This document shows positions 17,093 to 25,214 of a DNA stretch of 64,000 bases, in pieces (position 1 is the first letter of the stretch; each line of letters opens with the position of its first letter). The stretch covers positions 118,550-182,549 of the forward strand of contig DIWM01000048.1 of assembly GCA_002428485.1 (NCBI GenBank), written 5' to 3'. The notes beneath the pieces are model-generated. The model was given only the letters and a program-made list of their open reading frames with translations. It did no database searches and had not been told where the DNA came from. The position numbers and the translations under genes are program-made. Source of the stretch: Deltaproteobacteria bacterium UBA6106. Lineage in GTDB: Bacteria; Desulfobacterota; Syntrophorhabdia; Syntrophorhabdales; Syntrophorhabdaceae.

Positions 17093-18006
17093 AGGTCGCC
17101 GTAGTCGGGACAGGCCATATGGGAAAGATACACCTCGGCAAACTGCACGATTTCAAGGGGGTCCGGGTCGCCGGGATCGCCGACATTGACGCTGCAGCGC
17201 TATTGGCGCTTTCGGAAAAATACGGACTGACGCGTTATACAGACTATAAGGACATGGCCAACGGGCTCAACGGCGTGGTAATAGCCACGCCTACGGACAC
17301 GCACTACCCCATTGCAAAATCGTTCATGGAAAAAGGCGTGCACGTCTTCATTGAAAAACCCGTCGCCGCCACGGTCGGTCAGGCCAGAAGACTGGTGAAC
17401 CTTGCGGCAGAAAAAGGGATTGCGTTCCACGTCGGCCACCTTGAAAGGTTCAACCCGGCATTCAGGAAGGCGCGGTCGTTGATCCGGGCGCCGCTTGTTA
17501 TAGAGGCGCGCAGGATAAGCCCTTTTACCGGAAGGTCGACGGACGTGGACGTCATCCTCGACCTCATGATCCATGATCTTGACCTCGTCCTTTCCCTCAT
17601 CAGGAAAGATGTGAAAGAGATAGGAGCGAACGGCGTCGCCGTTGTGTCCGATAAGCTTGACGCGGCACAGGCGCGGATCGTTTTTGCGAACGGATCTACG
17701 GCAAATATTTTCTCAAGCAGGGTCGCAACGAAACGGGAAAGGACGCTCACCGTTTTTGAGAAGGGGCGGTCTTTTTATATCGATTTTATGGAGGGGAAAT
17801 TGACCATCACCACAAAAAAACCTGGTGGAGGCATTGATATCGAAGAGTATGCGGCTGACCGCATAGACCCCGTTCAGGATGAACTGACAGAGTTCATAAG
17901 TGCCATAAAAGGCAGTCCACAGCAAGGCGCCACAGGCGAAGACGGCCTCAGGGCGCTCATCCTCGCAAACAAGATCAGGCAGCACATTGCAAAAAAACAG
18001 TGTTAG
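17083..18006 (+). CDS. Gfo/Idh/MocA-family NAD(P) oxidoreductase in the lpx operon
   Basis: A 307-residue sugar-type dehydrogenase. The Rossmann motif VVGTGHMGKIHLGKL is at the N-terminus, the family EKP motif is in FIEKPVAATVGQA (about residue 92), and the conserved HLERFNPAF element follows. The C-terminal alpha/beta domain is complete. It overlaps lpxA at its 5' end and ends just before lpxB. A family member, GnnA, oxidises UDP-GlcNAc at C3 on the way to 3-amino lipid A precursors, but its partner aminotransferase GnnB is not next door. The role here is therefore inferred only as lipid A or surface-sugar related. Confidence 0.82.
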   Translation: MSIKVAVVGTGHMGKIHLGKLHDFKGVRVAGIADIDAAALLALSEKYGLTRYTDYKDMANGLNGVVIATPTDTHYPIAKSFMEKGVHVFIEKPVAATVGQARRLVNLAAEKGIAFHVGHLERFNPAFRKARSLIRAPLVIEARRISPFTGRSTDVDVILDLMIHDLDLVLSLIRKDVKEIGANGVAVVSDKLDAAQARIVFANGSTANIFSSRVATKRERTLTVFEKGRSFYIDFMEGKLTITTKKPGGGIDIEEYAADRIDPVQDELTEFISAIKGSPQQGATGEDGLRALILANKIRQHIAKKQC

Positions 18007-18013
18007 CCCGGAC

Positions 18014-19132
18014 ATGCGGCATATCGTCCTCGTCACAGGCGAACTCTCAGGCGAGATACACGCCGCTGAGCTCGTCAAATCGATCAAAAGGTCCGTCGAC
18101 GTGGAATTAAGCGGCATCGGAGGCCAGAGGCTCCGCGATGAGGGCATGAACACTATCTGCGACTACCGGAATATCTCCCTTACAGGCTTAAGCGAGATCT
18201 TTTCAAAACTGCGCCATATAAAGGACGCCTACAGAAGCCTGAAAGGGCATCTCGAACAGACCCGGCCTTCCCTTCTGATACTCGTCGACTTCCCGGGCTT
18301 TAACCTGAAGATAGCCCGGTTCGCGAAAAAGCTGGGGATTCCCACGATCTATTTTATCCCTCCGCAGATATGGGCCTGGAGAAAGAAGCGTGTACTCATG
18401 ATAAAACAATGCGTAGACAAGGTGATCTGCGTGCTGCCTTTTGAAAAGCAGCTCTATGAAGAATACGGGATCGATGCCTCCTACGTGGGACATCCCTTTG
18501 TCTCCACGGTAAGGCCGTCAAGCACGAAAGAGGATTTTTTCAGAAAAACAGGCATCGGAAAAGGGTGCACCGTGATCACCATCATGCCGGGCAGCAGGGA
18601 AAACGAGATCGCCCGACACATGCCGGTTCTCCTTAAAACCATCGAAAAGATAAAAAGACAGGTGGGCAGGCTTGCCGTCCTGCTCCCCCTCGCGGACACT
18701 ATCGACGGATCGGCCCTGGACAGCTTCAGGGAAAAACTAAAAGACTGCACCGTTATCCGGGGACAGTCCCGCGATGCCCTCGCATATTCGGACCTTGCTA
18801 TCGTCTCGTCCGGCAGTGCTACGCTGGAGGCCGCGATACTCGGCACTCCCACGATCGTCATCTACCGGATATCCCGGTTCTCCTACTCCATCGCCAGGAT
18901 GCTTGTAAAGATAAAGCACATCAGCCTCCCTAATATCATCGCCGGGAAAGAGGTGTTCCCGGAATTCATCCAGCATCTCCCACCTGAAAAGATTGCAGAA
19001 AAGGCGACATATATGATAAATAATGGAAAAGAAAGCATAAAAAAGGATACGGACGAGATCCTAGCAAGGCTTGGACACTATGACTCCTATGAACGTGCAA
19101 AAGATATCGTCGTTGAATTTTTAGGGAAATGA
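18014..19132 (+). CDS. lpxB: Lipid A disaccharide synthase
   Basis: Glycosyltransferase (GT19) that joins lipid X to UDP-2,3-diacyl-glucosamine at the membrane surface. The start is chosen at the ATG at 18014, so that the protein opens MRHIVLVTGELSGEIHAAEL like its relatives; a TTG at 17987 is also in frame. The conserved PPQIWAWRKKRV and the nucleotide-binding MPGSRENEI motif are present. The length is 372 residues. Confidence 0.94.
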   Translation: MRHIVLVTGELSGEIHAAELVKSIKRSVDVELSGIGGQRLRDEGMNTICDYRNISLTGLSEIFSKLRHIKDAYRSLKGHLEQTRPSLLILVDFPGFNLKIARFAKKLGIPTIYFIPPQIWAWRKKRVLMIKQCVDKVICVLPFEKQLYEEYGIDASYVGHPFVSTVRPSSTKEDFFRKTGIGKGCTVITIMPGSRENEIARHMPVLLKTIEKIKRQVGRLAVLLPLADTIDGSALDSFREKLKDCTVIRGQSRDALAYSDLAIVSSGSATLEAAILGTPTIVIYRISRFSYSIARMLVKIKHISLPNIIAGKEVFPEFIQHLPPEKIAEKATYMINNGKESIKKDTDEILARLGHYDSYERAKDIVVEFLGK

Positions 19133-19133
19133 C

Positions 19134-20885
19134 ATGGCGCTCTACCTGAGACTTCTTAGCTTTGTAAAACCTTATTGGGTAAAGCTTGTCTTTGCCATGA
19201 TATGCATGTCCCTCGTGGCAGCGACGAACGGCCTGACGGCCTTTATTGTCAAGCCCGTGCTGGACAAGATCTTCTTTGAGAAGAACGAGACAATGCTCTA
19301 TATCATCCCGATAGGCGTCGTTCTTTTATATTTTCTCAAAGGGATCTTCGAATACCTCCAGGCATACCTCATGGGCTTCGTCGGGCAGAAGGTCATAACG
19401 GACATACGGAACCTCATCTTCGCCAACCTGCAGCGCCAGCCGCTTGTATTTTTCGATAAAACCCCTACCGGCTCCAGCATATCAAGGATCATGAACGACG
19501 TAAACCTCCTCCAGAGCACTGTCTCGGACGCCTTTACGGCGATCCTCAAGGACGCCTTTACCATAATCGGACTCATCTTCGTTGTCTTCTACAGGGATTG
19601 GAGGCTTGCGATCATAGCCTTTATCATCCTGCCTTTCGCAACCTACCCCATTGTCGCCTTCGGAAAAAAATTGCGAAAGATCAGCATGAAGGCGCAGAAA
19701 TCGGTAGCACGCCTCACAAGCTTTCTCCACGAGACCATTACCGGCCAGAGGGTAGTAAAAGCCTTTTCCATGGAGATGTATGAAAACAAACGGTTTGAGG
19801 AAGAGAACGATGAAATGTTCAGGATCATTCTCAAGCGAACCAAGATCAGGGCGCTGTCCCACCCCATCATGGAGGTGCTCGGCGGCATAGCCATCGCGGT
19901 GATAATCTGGTACGGCGGCAAAGAGGTCATCTCCGGCACCTCGACGCCCGGCAACTTCTTTTCCTTCACGGCAGCCCTTCTCATGCTCTACGAGCCGATC
20001 AAGAGGCTCAACAAGGAGAACCACAACATACAGCAGGGGCTTGCAGCGAGCCAGCGCGTCTTTGAGGTCATCGACAGGGAACCGGAGATACTGGAAAAGC
20101 CCGACGCGATCCAGCTTGGCAGGGTCGAAGGGTCCATAGAGTTCGGCAATGTCTTTTTCAAATATGAAGACAAGATGGTCCTCAATAATATCAACCTCAC
20201 GATCAATAAGAACGAGGTGCTGGCTATAGTGGGCGAAAGCGGCGTCGGCAAGACAACCCTCGCCAACCTCATCCCCAGGTTCTATGACATAACAGACGGA
20301 AAGCTCCTCATTGACGGCGTCGACATCAGGGACGCCACGCTTAACTCGCTGAGGAAAAATATAGCACTCGTGACGCAGGACATCATTCTCTTCAACGATT
20401 CCATCAGGAACAACATAGCGTATGGTGTCGTGCCCGACCAGGAAAGGTTGGAGAACGCGGCCCATATGGCTTATGCCCATGATTTTATCATCAAGCTTCC
20501 AAAAAAATACGACACAGGCGTCGGTGAAAAAGGCGTAAGGCTTTCAGGCGGCCAGAAACAGCGGATCGCCATCGCGAGGGCCCTCTACAAAGATTCGCCC
20601 ATACTCATTCTCGATGAGGCGACGAGCTCTCTCGACGTCGCGTCTGAGATCGAGGTGCAAAAGGCCCTCGAGAACCTCATGAAGGGAAGGACAACGATCA
20701 TCATCGCCCACAGGCTTTCAACGATCATCAACGCCAACAGGATCATAGTCCTTGAAAAGGGGACCATCGTCCAGGAAGGGACGCACGCCACTCTTATAGA
20801 AGCCGAAGGCCCCTATAAGCGGCTCTATGAATTGCAGTTCAGGGAGGGGGCGCAAAAGAAGATCATAAAGATGGGGAAGCAATGA
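19134..20885 (+). CDS. msbA: MsbA-type lipid A flippase, ABC exporter
   Basis: Homodimeric ABC exporter that flips core-lipid A across the inner membrane. The N-terminal part (residues 1-310) has six membrane segments. The ATPase domain shows Walker A GESGVGKTT, signature LSGGQKQRIAIARAL, Walker B ILILDEATSSLD and a switch histidine in IIAHRLST. The 583-residue length is typical. The start follows the lpxB stop by one base, and the end overlaps the DUF374 gene by four bases (ATGA). Confidence 0.92.
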   Translation: MALYLRLLSFVKPYWVKLVFAMICMSLVAATNGLTAFIVKPVLDKIFFEKNETMLYIIPIGVVLLYFLKGIFEYLQAYLMGFVGQKVITDIRNLIFANLQRQPLVFFDKTPTGSSISRIMNDVNLLQSTVSDAFTAILKDAFTIIGLIFVVFYRDWRLAIIAFIILPFATYPIVAFGKKLRKISMKAQKSVARLTSFLHETITGQRVVKAFSMEMYENKRFEEENDEMFRIILKRTKIRALSHPIMEVLGGIAIAVIIWYGGKEVISGTSTPGNFFSFTAALLMLYEPIKRLNKENHNIQQGLAASQRVFEVIDREPEILEKPDAIQLGRVEGSIEFGNVFFKYEDKMVLNNINLTINKNEVLAIVGESGVGKTTLANLIPRFYDITDGKLLIDGVDIRDATLNSLRKNIALVTQDIILFNDSIRNNIAYGVVPDQERLENAAHMAYAHDFIIKLPKKYDTGVGEKGVRLSGGQKQRIAIARALYKDSPILILDEATSSLDVASEIEVQKALENLMKGRTTIIIAHRLSTIINANRIIVLEKGTIVQEGTHATLIEAEGPYKRLYELQFREGAQKKIIKMGKQ

Positions 20886-21546
20886 AGACAATAAAATATT
20901 TTCTCCTGCTGAACATCCTGCCGCCGTGTATCTACGTGGTACTCGCTCTCCTCAAGATGACCCTGCGCTTCGTACACATCAACAGATCGGCCGTCCAGGA
21001 GACATGGGACAAGGGGGGCAACTTCATCGTCTGTTTCTGGCATGGAAGATTGCTCATGATGCCCTTCGCGAAAAAAGGAGGCGGTGGAAAGGTGCTTATC
21101 AGCCGCCACCGCGACGGTGAATTTATTGCCCGGATCATCCGCTTTTTCAGGCTCGGCTCCATACGCGGCTCCTACAGAAAAGAGGGGAGCGTCTCTTCCC
21201 TGAGAACGATACTGCAGGACCTGAAGCACAACATCGATGTAGCGATCACGCCTGACGGTCCGAAAGGCCCCCGGTACAAGGTCAAGCAAGGCATCATCGA
21301 GCTTGCAAGGCTGTCCGGCAAGGCAATAGTACCCGTCAGCTACGGGGCAAGTAAAAAAAAACTTTTCAGTCCTGGGATAATTTCATCCTGCCCTACCCTT
21401 TTTCAACAATCTATTTTCTGTGGGGAGACCCGATCCATATAAGCAAAGGCAGCACCTCTGAAGATATCGAAAAAAAGAGGATCGAGCTCGAACAGGCGCT
21501 CATATCCATTACCGAAAAAGCGGATGCCATAGCATGTGGAAGATAA
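20882..21546 (+). pseudogene. DUF374 lysophospholipid acyltransferase-like gene with an A9 frameshift
   Basis: A DUF374-family protein, related to acyltransferases, usually about 210-220 residues and often placed next to msbA or waaA. Residues 1-160 read cleanly, with FWHGRLLMMPF and ITPDGPKGPRYKVK typical of the family. At the run of nine A residues (21353-21361) frame 0 diverges and stops at 21442. Shifting by one base restores a family-like C-terminus (SWDNFILPYPFSTIYFLWG and on to IACGR) that ends at 21546, overlapping the waaA start. The cause may be a real mutation, transcriptional or ribosomal slippage on A9, or a sequencing error. The coordinates given are for the restored gene. Confidence 0.8.
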
Positions 21547-22781
21547 CCTACAACATACTGACCTTTGCAGCCCTCCCGTTCTTCCTCCTCTATGCACTGT
21601 CGAAAAAAAAGGTCAGGAAAAATATCCTCGAACGACTGGCCCCCCCTGCGATAGCCGGGAATCACCGGATGCTGTGGGTCCACGCCGCGTCCATAGGAGA
21701 GGCGCTGATAGCCGAAAGCCTCGTCAATTACATGCGGGAGAACACAGCGTTTCAGCATTTCCTCATCACCACCAATACGCACTACGCCGGGGAGCTCCTT
21801 GCAAGAAAGCTCGGCGATCATGCCGTGGTGCAATCGCTGCCCCTCGACTTCATATATTCAATACGCCGCCTTTTAAGGAACATCAGGCCCGAGGCGCTTC
21901 TCATCATCGAGACAGAGATCTGGCCGAACCTCATCTGGCTGACAAAAAAAGAGGGAGTACCCGTAATGATAGTCAACGGGAGGATATCTGACAGCACGAT
22001 CAAGCGATACAGGGGTCTGTCGTTTTTTCTCAGGCACGTGTTCGCCGACATCGATTATGTCCTCGCCCAATCGGAAGAGCATAGGAACCGCTATATCTCT
22101 ATCGGGATGAGCCCCCGGAAGGTGATCAATACGGGCAATATCAAATACTACAGGAAATCCGCTGCGCCTTTCGACGTCTCTCGGAAAGAAAAGATCATAA
22201 CCTACGGCAGCGTCAGGGAGAAGGAGCTTGATACGGTGTTTGACACCATCAAAAGGCTCAAAGACCGCTTCCCCGACTACACTGTCTTCGTGGCGCCCCG
22301 GGAACTACATATCACTGAAACGATCGAAAAAGAGCTCTCGTCTTCTTTCAGGTGCGTCAGGTACTCTGCCCTGAAAAAGGCGCCCCCCTCTGCCGTGAAT
22401 ATCGATGCCGTTGTCGTCGATACTATCGGCGACCTCCTCGATATATACAAAAGAAGCCGGGTTGCCTTTGTCGGGGGCAGCCTCGCCCCTTATGGCGGGC
22501 AAAATATCCTCGAGCCCTTATTCTTCGGCACACCTGTGCTGTTCGGACCTTTCATGGAAAACTTCAGAGATATCGCAAATCAGGTAGCTGAGAGCGGAGC
22601 CGGGATCGTCGTCAAAAACGGTGACGAGCTGGTGAAGCATATTGCCATGATCCTCGAGGATGCGGCGCTCATGAAAAAGATGGGCGAGGCAGGGAGAAGG
22701 ATCATCGGGGAACAACAGGAAGTTATGAGAAAGACCGTGGATATTATCGTTGAGAAGATAAAGGCGGCTCATAGTTCATAG
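21534..22781 (+). CDS. waaA: Kdo transferase (GT30)
   Basis: Transfers 3-deoxy-D-manno-octulosonic acid from CMP-Kdo to lipid IVA, on the cytosolic face of the inner membrane. An N-terminal hydrophobic anchor (residues 8-22) is followed by LWVHAASIGEALIAESL, the family motif with the catalytic glutamate. ETEIWPNLIW and GGSLAPYGGQNILEP in the C-terminal domain are also diagnostic. The length of 415 residues is normal. The last residues (AAHSS) and the stop codon are read from the heptamer repeat beginning at 22766. Confidence 0.94.
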   Translation: MWKITYNILTFAALPFFLLYALSKKKVRKNILERLAPPAIAGNHRMLWVHAASIGEALIAESLVNYMRENTAFQHFLITTNTHYAGELLARKLGDHAVVQSLPLDFIYSIRRLLRNIRPEALLIIETEIWPNLIWLTKKEGVPVMIVNGRISDSTIKRYRGLSFFLRHVFADIDYVLAQSEEHRNRYISIGMSPRKVINTGNIKYYRKSAAPFDVSRKEKIITYGSVREKELDTVFDTIKRLKDRFPDYTVFVAPRELHITETIEKELSSSFRCVRYSALKKAPPSAVNIDAVVVDTIGDLLDIYKRSRVAFVGGSLAPYGGQNILEPLFFGTPVLFGPFMENFRDIANQVAESGAGIVVKNGDELVKHIAMILEDAALMKKMGEAGRRIIGEQQEVMRKTVDIIVEKIKAAHSS

Positions 22782-22984
22782 CTCATGGCTCATGGCTCAT
22801 GGCAAATCAGATGCTGGATACCAGATAAAAAGGCGGCTCATGGCTGATGGCTCATAGCTCATGGCAGTAGCAAGAACCCGACATGCAGCAAACAGTTTGT
22901 ATGAAGATTGTTTACTGCCTGTTCCCTGTTGTCTTTAATGTTTGGTCTTTGCCATGAGCCATGAGCTATGAACCATGAGCCGCC
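22766..22984. repeat. Composite heptamer element, copy 1 of a matched pair
   Basis: Left arm of five [A/G]G[C/T]TCAT units (22766-22800); a second block of four units (22835-22862); a unique-looking core (about 22863-22950); and a right arm of four reverse-complement ATGA[G/A]CC-type units (22954-22981). The same order and a very similar core recur at 47931-48153. The element fills the waaA-mazG gap and encodes the end of waaA. Confidence 0.88.
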
Positions 22985-23009
22985 CTTTACTGTATCAGTT
23001 GGAGGTCAT

Positions 23010-23765
23010 ATGAATGAATTTTCAAAGCTTGTGGAGCTTGTAGCAACCCTGCGGGGTGAACAAGGGTGCCCCTGGGACAAGAAGCAGACCCTCCCTGCTT
23101 TTAAAACCTTTCTCCTCGAAGAAGTATACGAGCTCATCGAGGCCATCGAGAAAGACAACGTTCAGGCGCTCAAAGAAGAGCTCGGGGACCTCCTCTTCCA
23201 CATAATCTTTATCGCGCAGATCTGCGAGGAGCAAAAAAGGTTCGATATAAGAGATATCCTTGAAGGGGAATACCGGAAGATGTACAACAGGCATCCCCAT
23301 GTATTTCTGAAAGAAACCCCGGAAAAACCGATCCAGAAAAGGTGGGAAGAGATCAAGAAAGAGGAGAAAGAGGATTACTCTCTGCTGTCCAATATTCCCG
23401 CCGGCATCCCCGCGCTGCTAAGGGCCTACACCATTACCAGACGCGTCGCGAGGGTCGGCTTTGACTGGGAAAGGCTTGAAGACATCTACGAAAAGATGCA
23501 CGAAGAGATCGGCGAGCTTAAAAAGGCAGAAGGTACAGGGGATGCCGCCGCGGTAAAGGAGGAGATTGGGGACCTGCTTTTTACCATCGTGAACATATCA
23601 AGGTTCCACAATATCGACCCCGAGGATGCCCTGAGGGCTACCTCAGAAAAATTCATAAGGCGTTTCAATTATATAGAAAAAAATACAGACGTCACCAAAT
23701 CGTCGCTTTCCGATATGGACAATTTGTGGGATGAGATAAAAAAAATGGAGAAGCAGGGGGGTTAG
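23010..23765 (+). CDS. mazG: Nucleoside triphosphate pyrophosphohydrolase MazG
   Basis: Hydrolyses (d)NTPs to monophosphates and pyrophosphate, a house-cleaning role. Two tandem MazG domains are visible, each with the magnesium-binding pattern (EEVYELIEAI ... EELGDLLFHIIF, and EEIGELKKA ... EEIGDLLFTIVN). The start at 23010 follows GGAGG by six bases; the open frame further upstream lies in the repeat. The length of 251 residues is standard for the full-length form. Confidence 0.94.
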   Translation: MNEFSKLVELVATLRGEQGCPWDKKQTLPAFKTFLLEEVYELIEAIEKDNVQALKEELGDLLFHIIFIAQICEEQKRFDIRDILEGEYRKMYNRHPHVFLKETPEKPIQKRWEEIKKEEKEDYSLLSNIPAGIPALLRAYTITRRVARVGFDWERLEDIYEKMHEEIGELKKAEGTGDAAAVKEEIGDLLFTIVNISRFHNIDPEDALRATSEKFIRRFNYIEKNTDVTKSSLSDMDNLWDEIKKMEKQGG

Positions 23766-23777
23766 CCCTGCTTTTTT
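23752..23777. terminator. Bidirectional intrinsic terminator between mazG and csp
   Basis: AGCAGGG (23752-23758) pairs with CCCTGCT (23766-23772) around a 7-base loop, and is followed by six T residues on the plus strand. The hairpin overlaps the mazG stop codon. On the minus strand the same stem is followed by a T-rich stretch, so it can also end the convergent cold-shock gene. Confidence 0.8.
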
Positions 23778-23979
23778 ATTCGGCTTTGGCTACATTTGCT
23801 GCCTGAGGACCCTTTGGACCTTTCACAATCTCAAATTCGACCTTTTCGCCTGTCTTGAGTGATTTGAAGCCATCCTGTTTGATGGCTGAGAAGTGAACAA
23901 AGACATCTTCACCGTTATCCTGCTCGATGAACCCATACCCCTTTGAATCGTTGAACCATTTTACTTTACCTACTGGCAT
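23776..23979 (-). CDS. cspA: Cold-shock domain protein
   Basis: A 67-residue single-domain nucleic acid chaperone (OB fold). RNP1 reads KGYGFIEQ and RNP2 VFVHFSAI, both intact; KWFND at the N-terminus is typical. AAAGGAG precedes the ATG by about nine bases. A strong promoter and a short leader with a hairpin lie upstream (24007-24058). It is probably highly expressed or stress-induced. Confidence 0.95.
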   Translation of the reverse strand: MPVGKVKWFNDSKGYGFIEQDNGEDVFVHFSAIKQDGFKSLKTGEKVEFEIVKGPKGPQAANVAKAE

Positions 23980-24006
23980 ACTACAGAACTCCTTTCATAT
24001 ATTAGA

Positions 24007-24023
24007 TTAAGCATGCTGCTTAA
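24007..24023 (-). promoter_or_regulatory. 5' leader stem-loop of the cold-shock gene
   Basis: TTAAGCA (24007-24013) and TGCTTAA (24017-24023) form a perfect inverted repeat with a 3-base loop. It starts a few bases downstream of the -10 box, so it would sit at the extreme 5' end of the mRNA. It may protect the transcript or act in temperature response; that is inference. Confidence 0.5.
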
Positions 24024-24028
24024 AGGGT

Positions 24029-24058
24029 ATATTATGACTATTCTAAATAGCCTGTCAA
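24029..24058 (-). promoter_or_regulatory. Strong sigma70-type promoter of the cold-shock gene
   Basis: Read on the minus strand, TTGACA (24058-24053) is followed after 18 bases by TAATAT (24034-24029); ATAATA with a 17-base spacer overlaps it. The -35 box is a full consensus match. Confidence 0.7.
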
Positions 24059-24090
24059 GATAAATCTCTATAAAAAAGTACAATAATCCG

Positions 24091-24465
24091 CTACCCGCTT
24101 CTTGCTTTGACCGGTATCCCTTTTTCCCGGAGCTCGTCCGTCTTCTGCTGAGAATGCTCCATGCAGAGAAAGACCGGCTTGTCTGCCATTCTGTCGTAGT
24201 TTGGGGCTCTTACGAGGCGCCACACGACATCCTCTTTCCCGCAGACATCGCACCTGCCCTCCTTTGTCTGCCATACCTCGAAATGGTCTGACCTGAATAT
24301 GTAGCGGTCCACCCAGAAAAATATCAGCGAGCCTATGAAATTGCCTATGAATGCCGCTATCCATGAATTCGTGATGCCGTAGAGGGCCAGCAGCCATATT
24401 ACCGGCGCGAGGGTGAACGTGCTGAGCTGCCACCTGCCCATATACAAAAACAGTTTTTTGATCAT
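24091..24465 (-). CDS. Small membrane protein with cysteine-containing cytosolic tail
   Basis: A 124-residue protein of unknown function. Two membrane segments are clear (about residues 17-31 and 34-52). The tail then carries CDVC (about residue 71) and a later FLCMEHS, which together could bind one metal ion. It loosely recalls GtrA-like or other two-helix membrane proteins, but I do not recognise it. GGAG lies seven bases before the ATG. The flanking genes (cold shock, methyltransferase) give no firm hint. Confidence 0.75.
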   Translation of the reverse strand: MIKKLFLYMGRWQLSTFTLAPVIWLLALYGITNSWIAAFIGNFIGSLIFFWVDRYIFRSDHFEVWQTKEGRCDVCGKEDVVWRLVRAPNYDRMADKPVFLCMEHSQQKTDELREKGIPVKARSG

Positions 24466-24530
24466 ATTCTTTCTCCATCCTTCACATTATTGTTTTAGCT
24501 TGGCAGTGTCTATTCCATGATGATATATCA

Positions 24531-24571
24531 AAAAGTGAAACGTTTAAACTTTTCACCTTTCACCTTTCACT
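24531..24571. repeat. TTTCACC heptamer hairpin
   Basis: AAAAGTGAAA (24531-24540) faces three TTTCAC[C/T] units in 7-base register (24551-24571), so the arms can pair. It lies in the gap just after the methyltransferase stop codon. Confidence 0.65.
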
Positions 24572-24575
24572 CGGT

Positions 24576-25214
24576 TCATTTTCTCGCGATGATGCAATAG
24601 AAGCCCGGCTCATCGGTAAACAGGTCAATATTCAGATTCGCTTTCCGGAACAGTGCGCGCATTCCTGTCTCATCGGGCAGACGGTCGTGCCTGACCGCAT
24701 GACATGACTCGTGATGCTTGTTGATCCCATCCGACGATTCGAAGTGCGAAACGACAAAGAACCCCTGCGGCTTCAGTATGCGCGAGAACGTAGTCATGGC
24801 CTTTTCCATGTCATTGAAATGCGGGAAACAGGAGAAGCAGATGACGACATCGCATGAGCAATCTTCCAGCGGAGCATTCTCGGCGTCAGCGATAATGAAG
24901 CGAATATTGCCGGCCTCATGCATGCTCCGGTTGACTTCTATCATCTTGCCCGCGAAATCCAGCTCGTACAGAATTCCCGTTTCCGTGATACGCTCGAGCA
25001 CAAAAGGAACCAGCACGCCCGTCCCGCATCCGACGTCCAGCACGTGGTCTCCAGCTCTCAGCGGGAAAATCGAAAAGAGGCGATCAAAATCCTTTTTGTG
25101 CTTGTCGTGCCGCCCGGTGGCGTTGTCCCTGTACCACATATCATACCAGCCTTCGGCATGTTCGTTAAAAAATTCCTTTCGTGTGCGATAAATCTCATCT
25201 CCTGTCATCTTCAT
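24576..25214 (-). CDS. Class I SAM-dependent methyltransferase in the metal-uptake operon
   Basis: Predicted methyltransferase, 212 residues. Motif I is VLDVGCGTGVLVPFV (about residue 54), with an acidic residue after the next strand (LDFAGKMIEVN) and ADAENAPLEDCSCDVV as motifs II/III. The start at 25214 follows GGGAG by eight bases. It overlaps the upstream permease gene by 20 bases, so it is the last gene of the transporter operon. The substrate is unknown. Its location hints at a metallophore or metal-linked small molecule, but it could equally be unrelated. Confidence 0.82.
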   Translation of the reverse strand: MKMTGDEIYRTRKEFFNEHAEGWYDMWYRDNATGRHDKHKKDFDRLFSIFPLRAGDHVLDVGCGTGVLVPFVLERITETGILYELDFAGKMIEVNRSMHEAGNIRFIIADAENAPLEDCSCDVVICFSCFPHFNDMEKAMTTFSRILKPQGFFVVSHFESSDGINKHHESCHAVRHDRLPDETGMRALFRKANLNIDLFTDEPGFYCIIARK

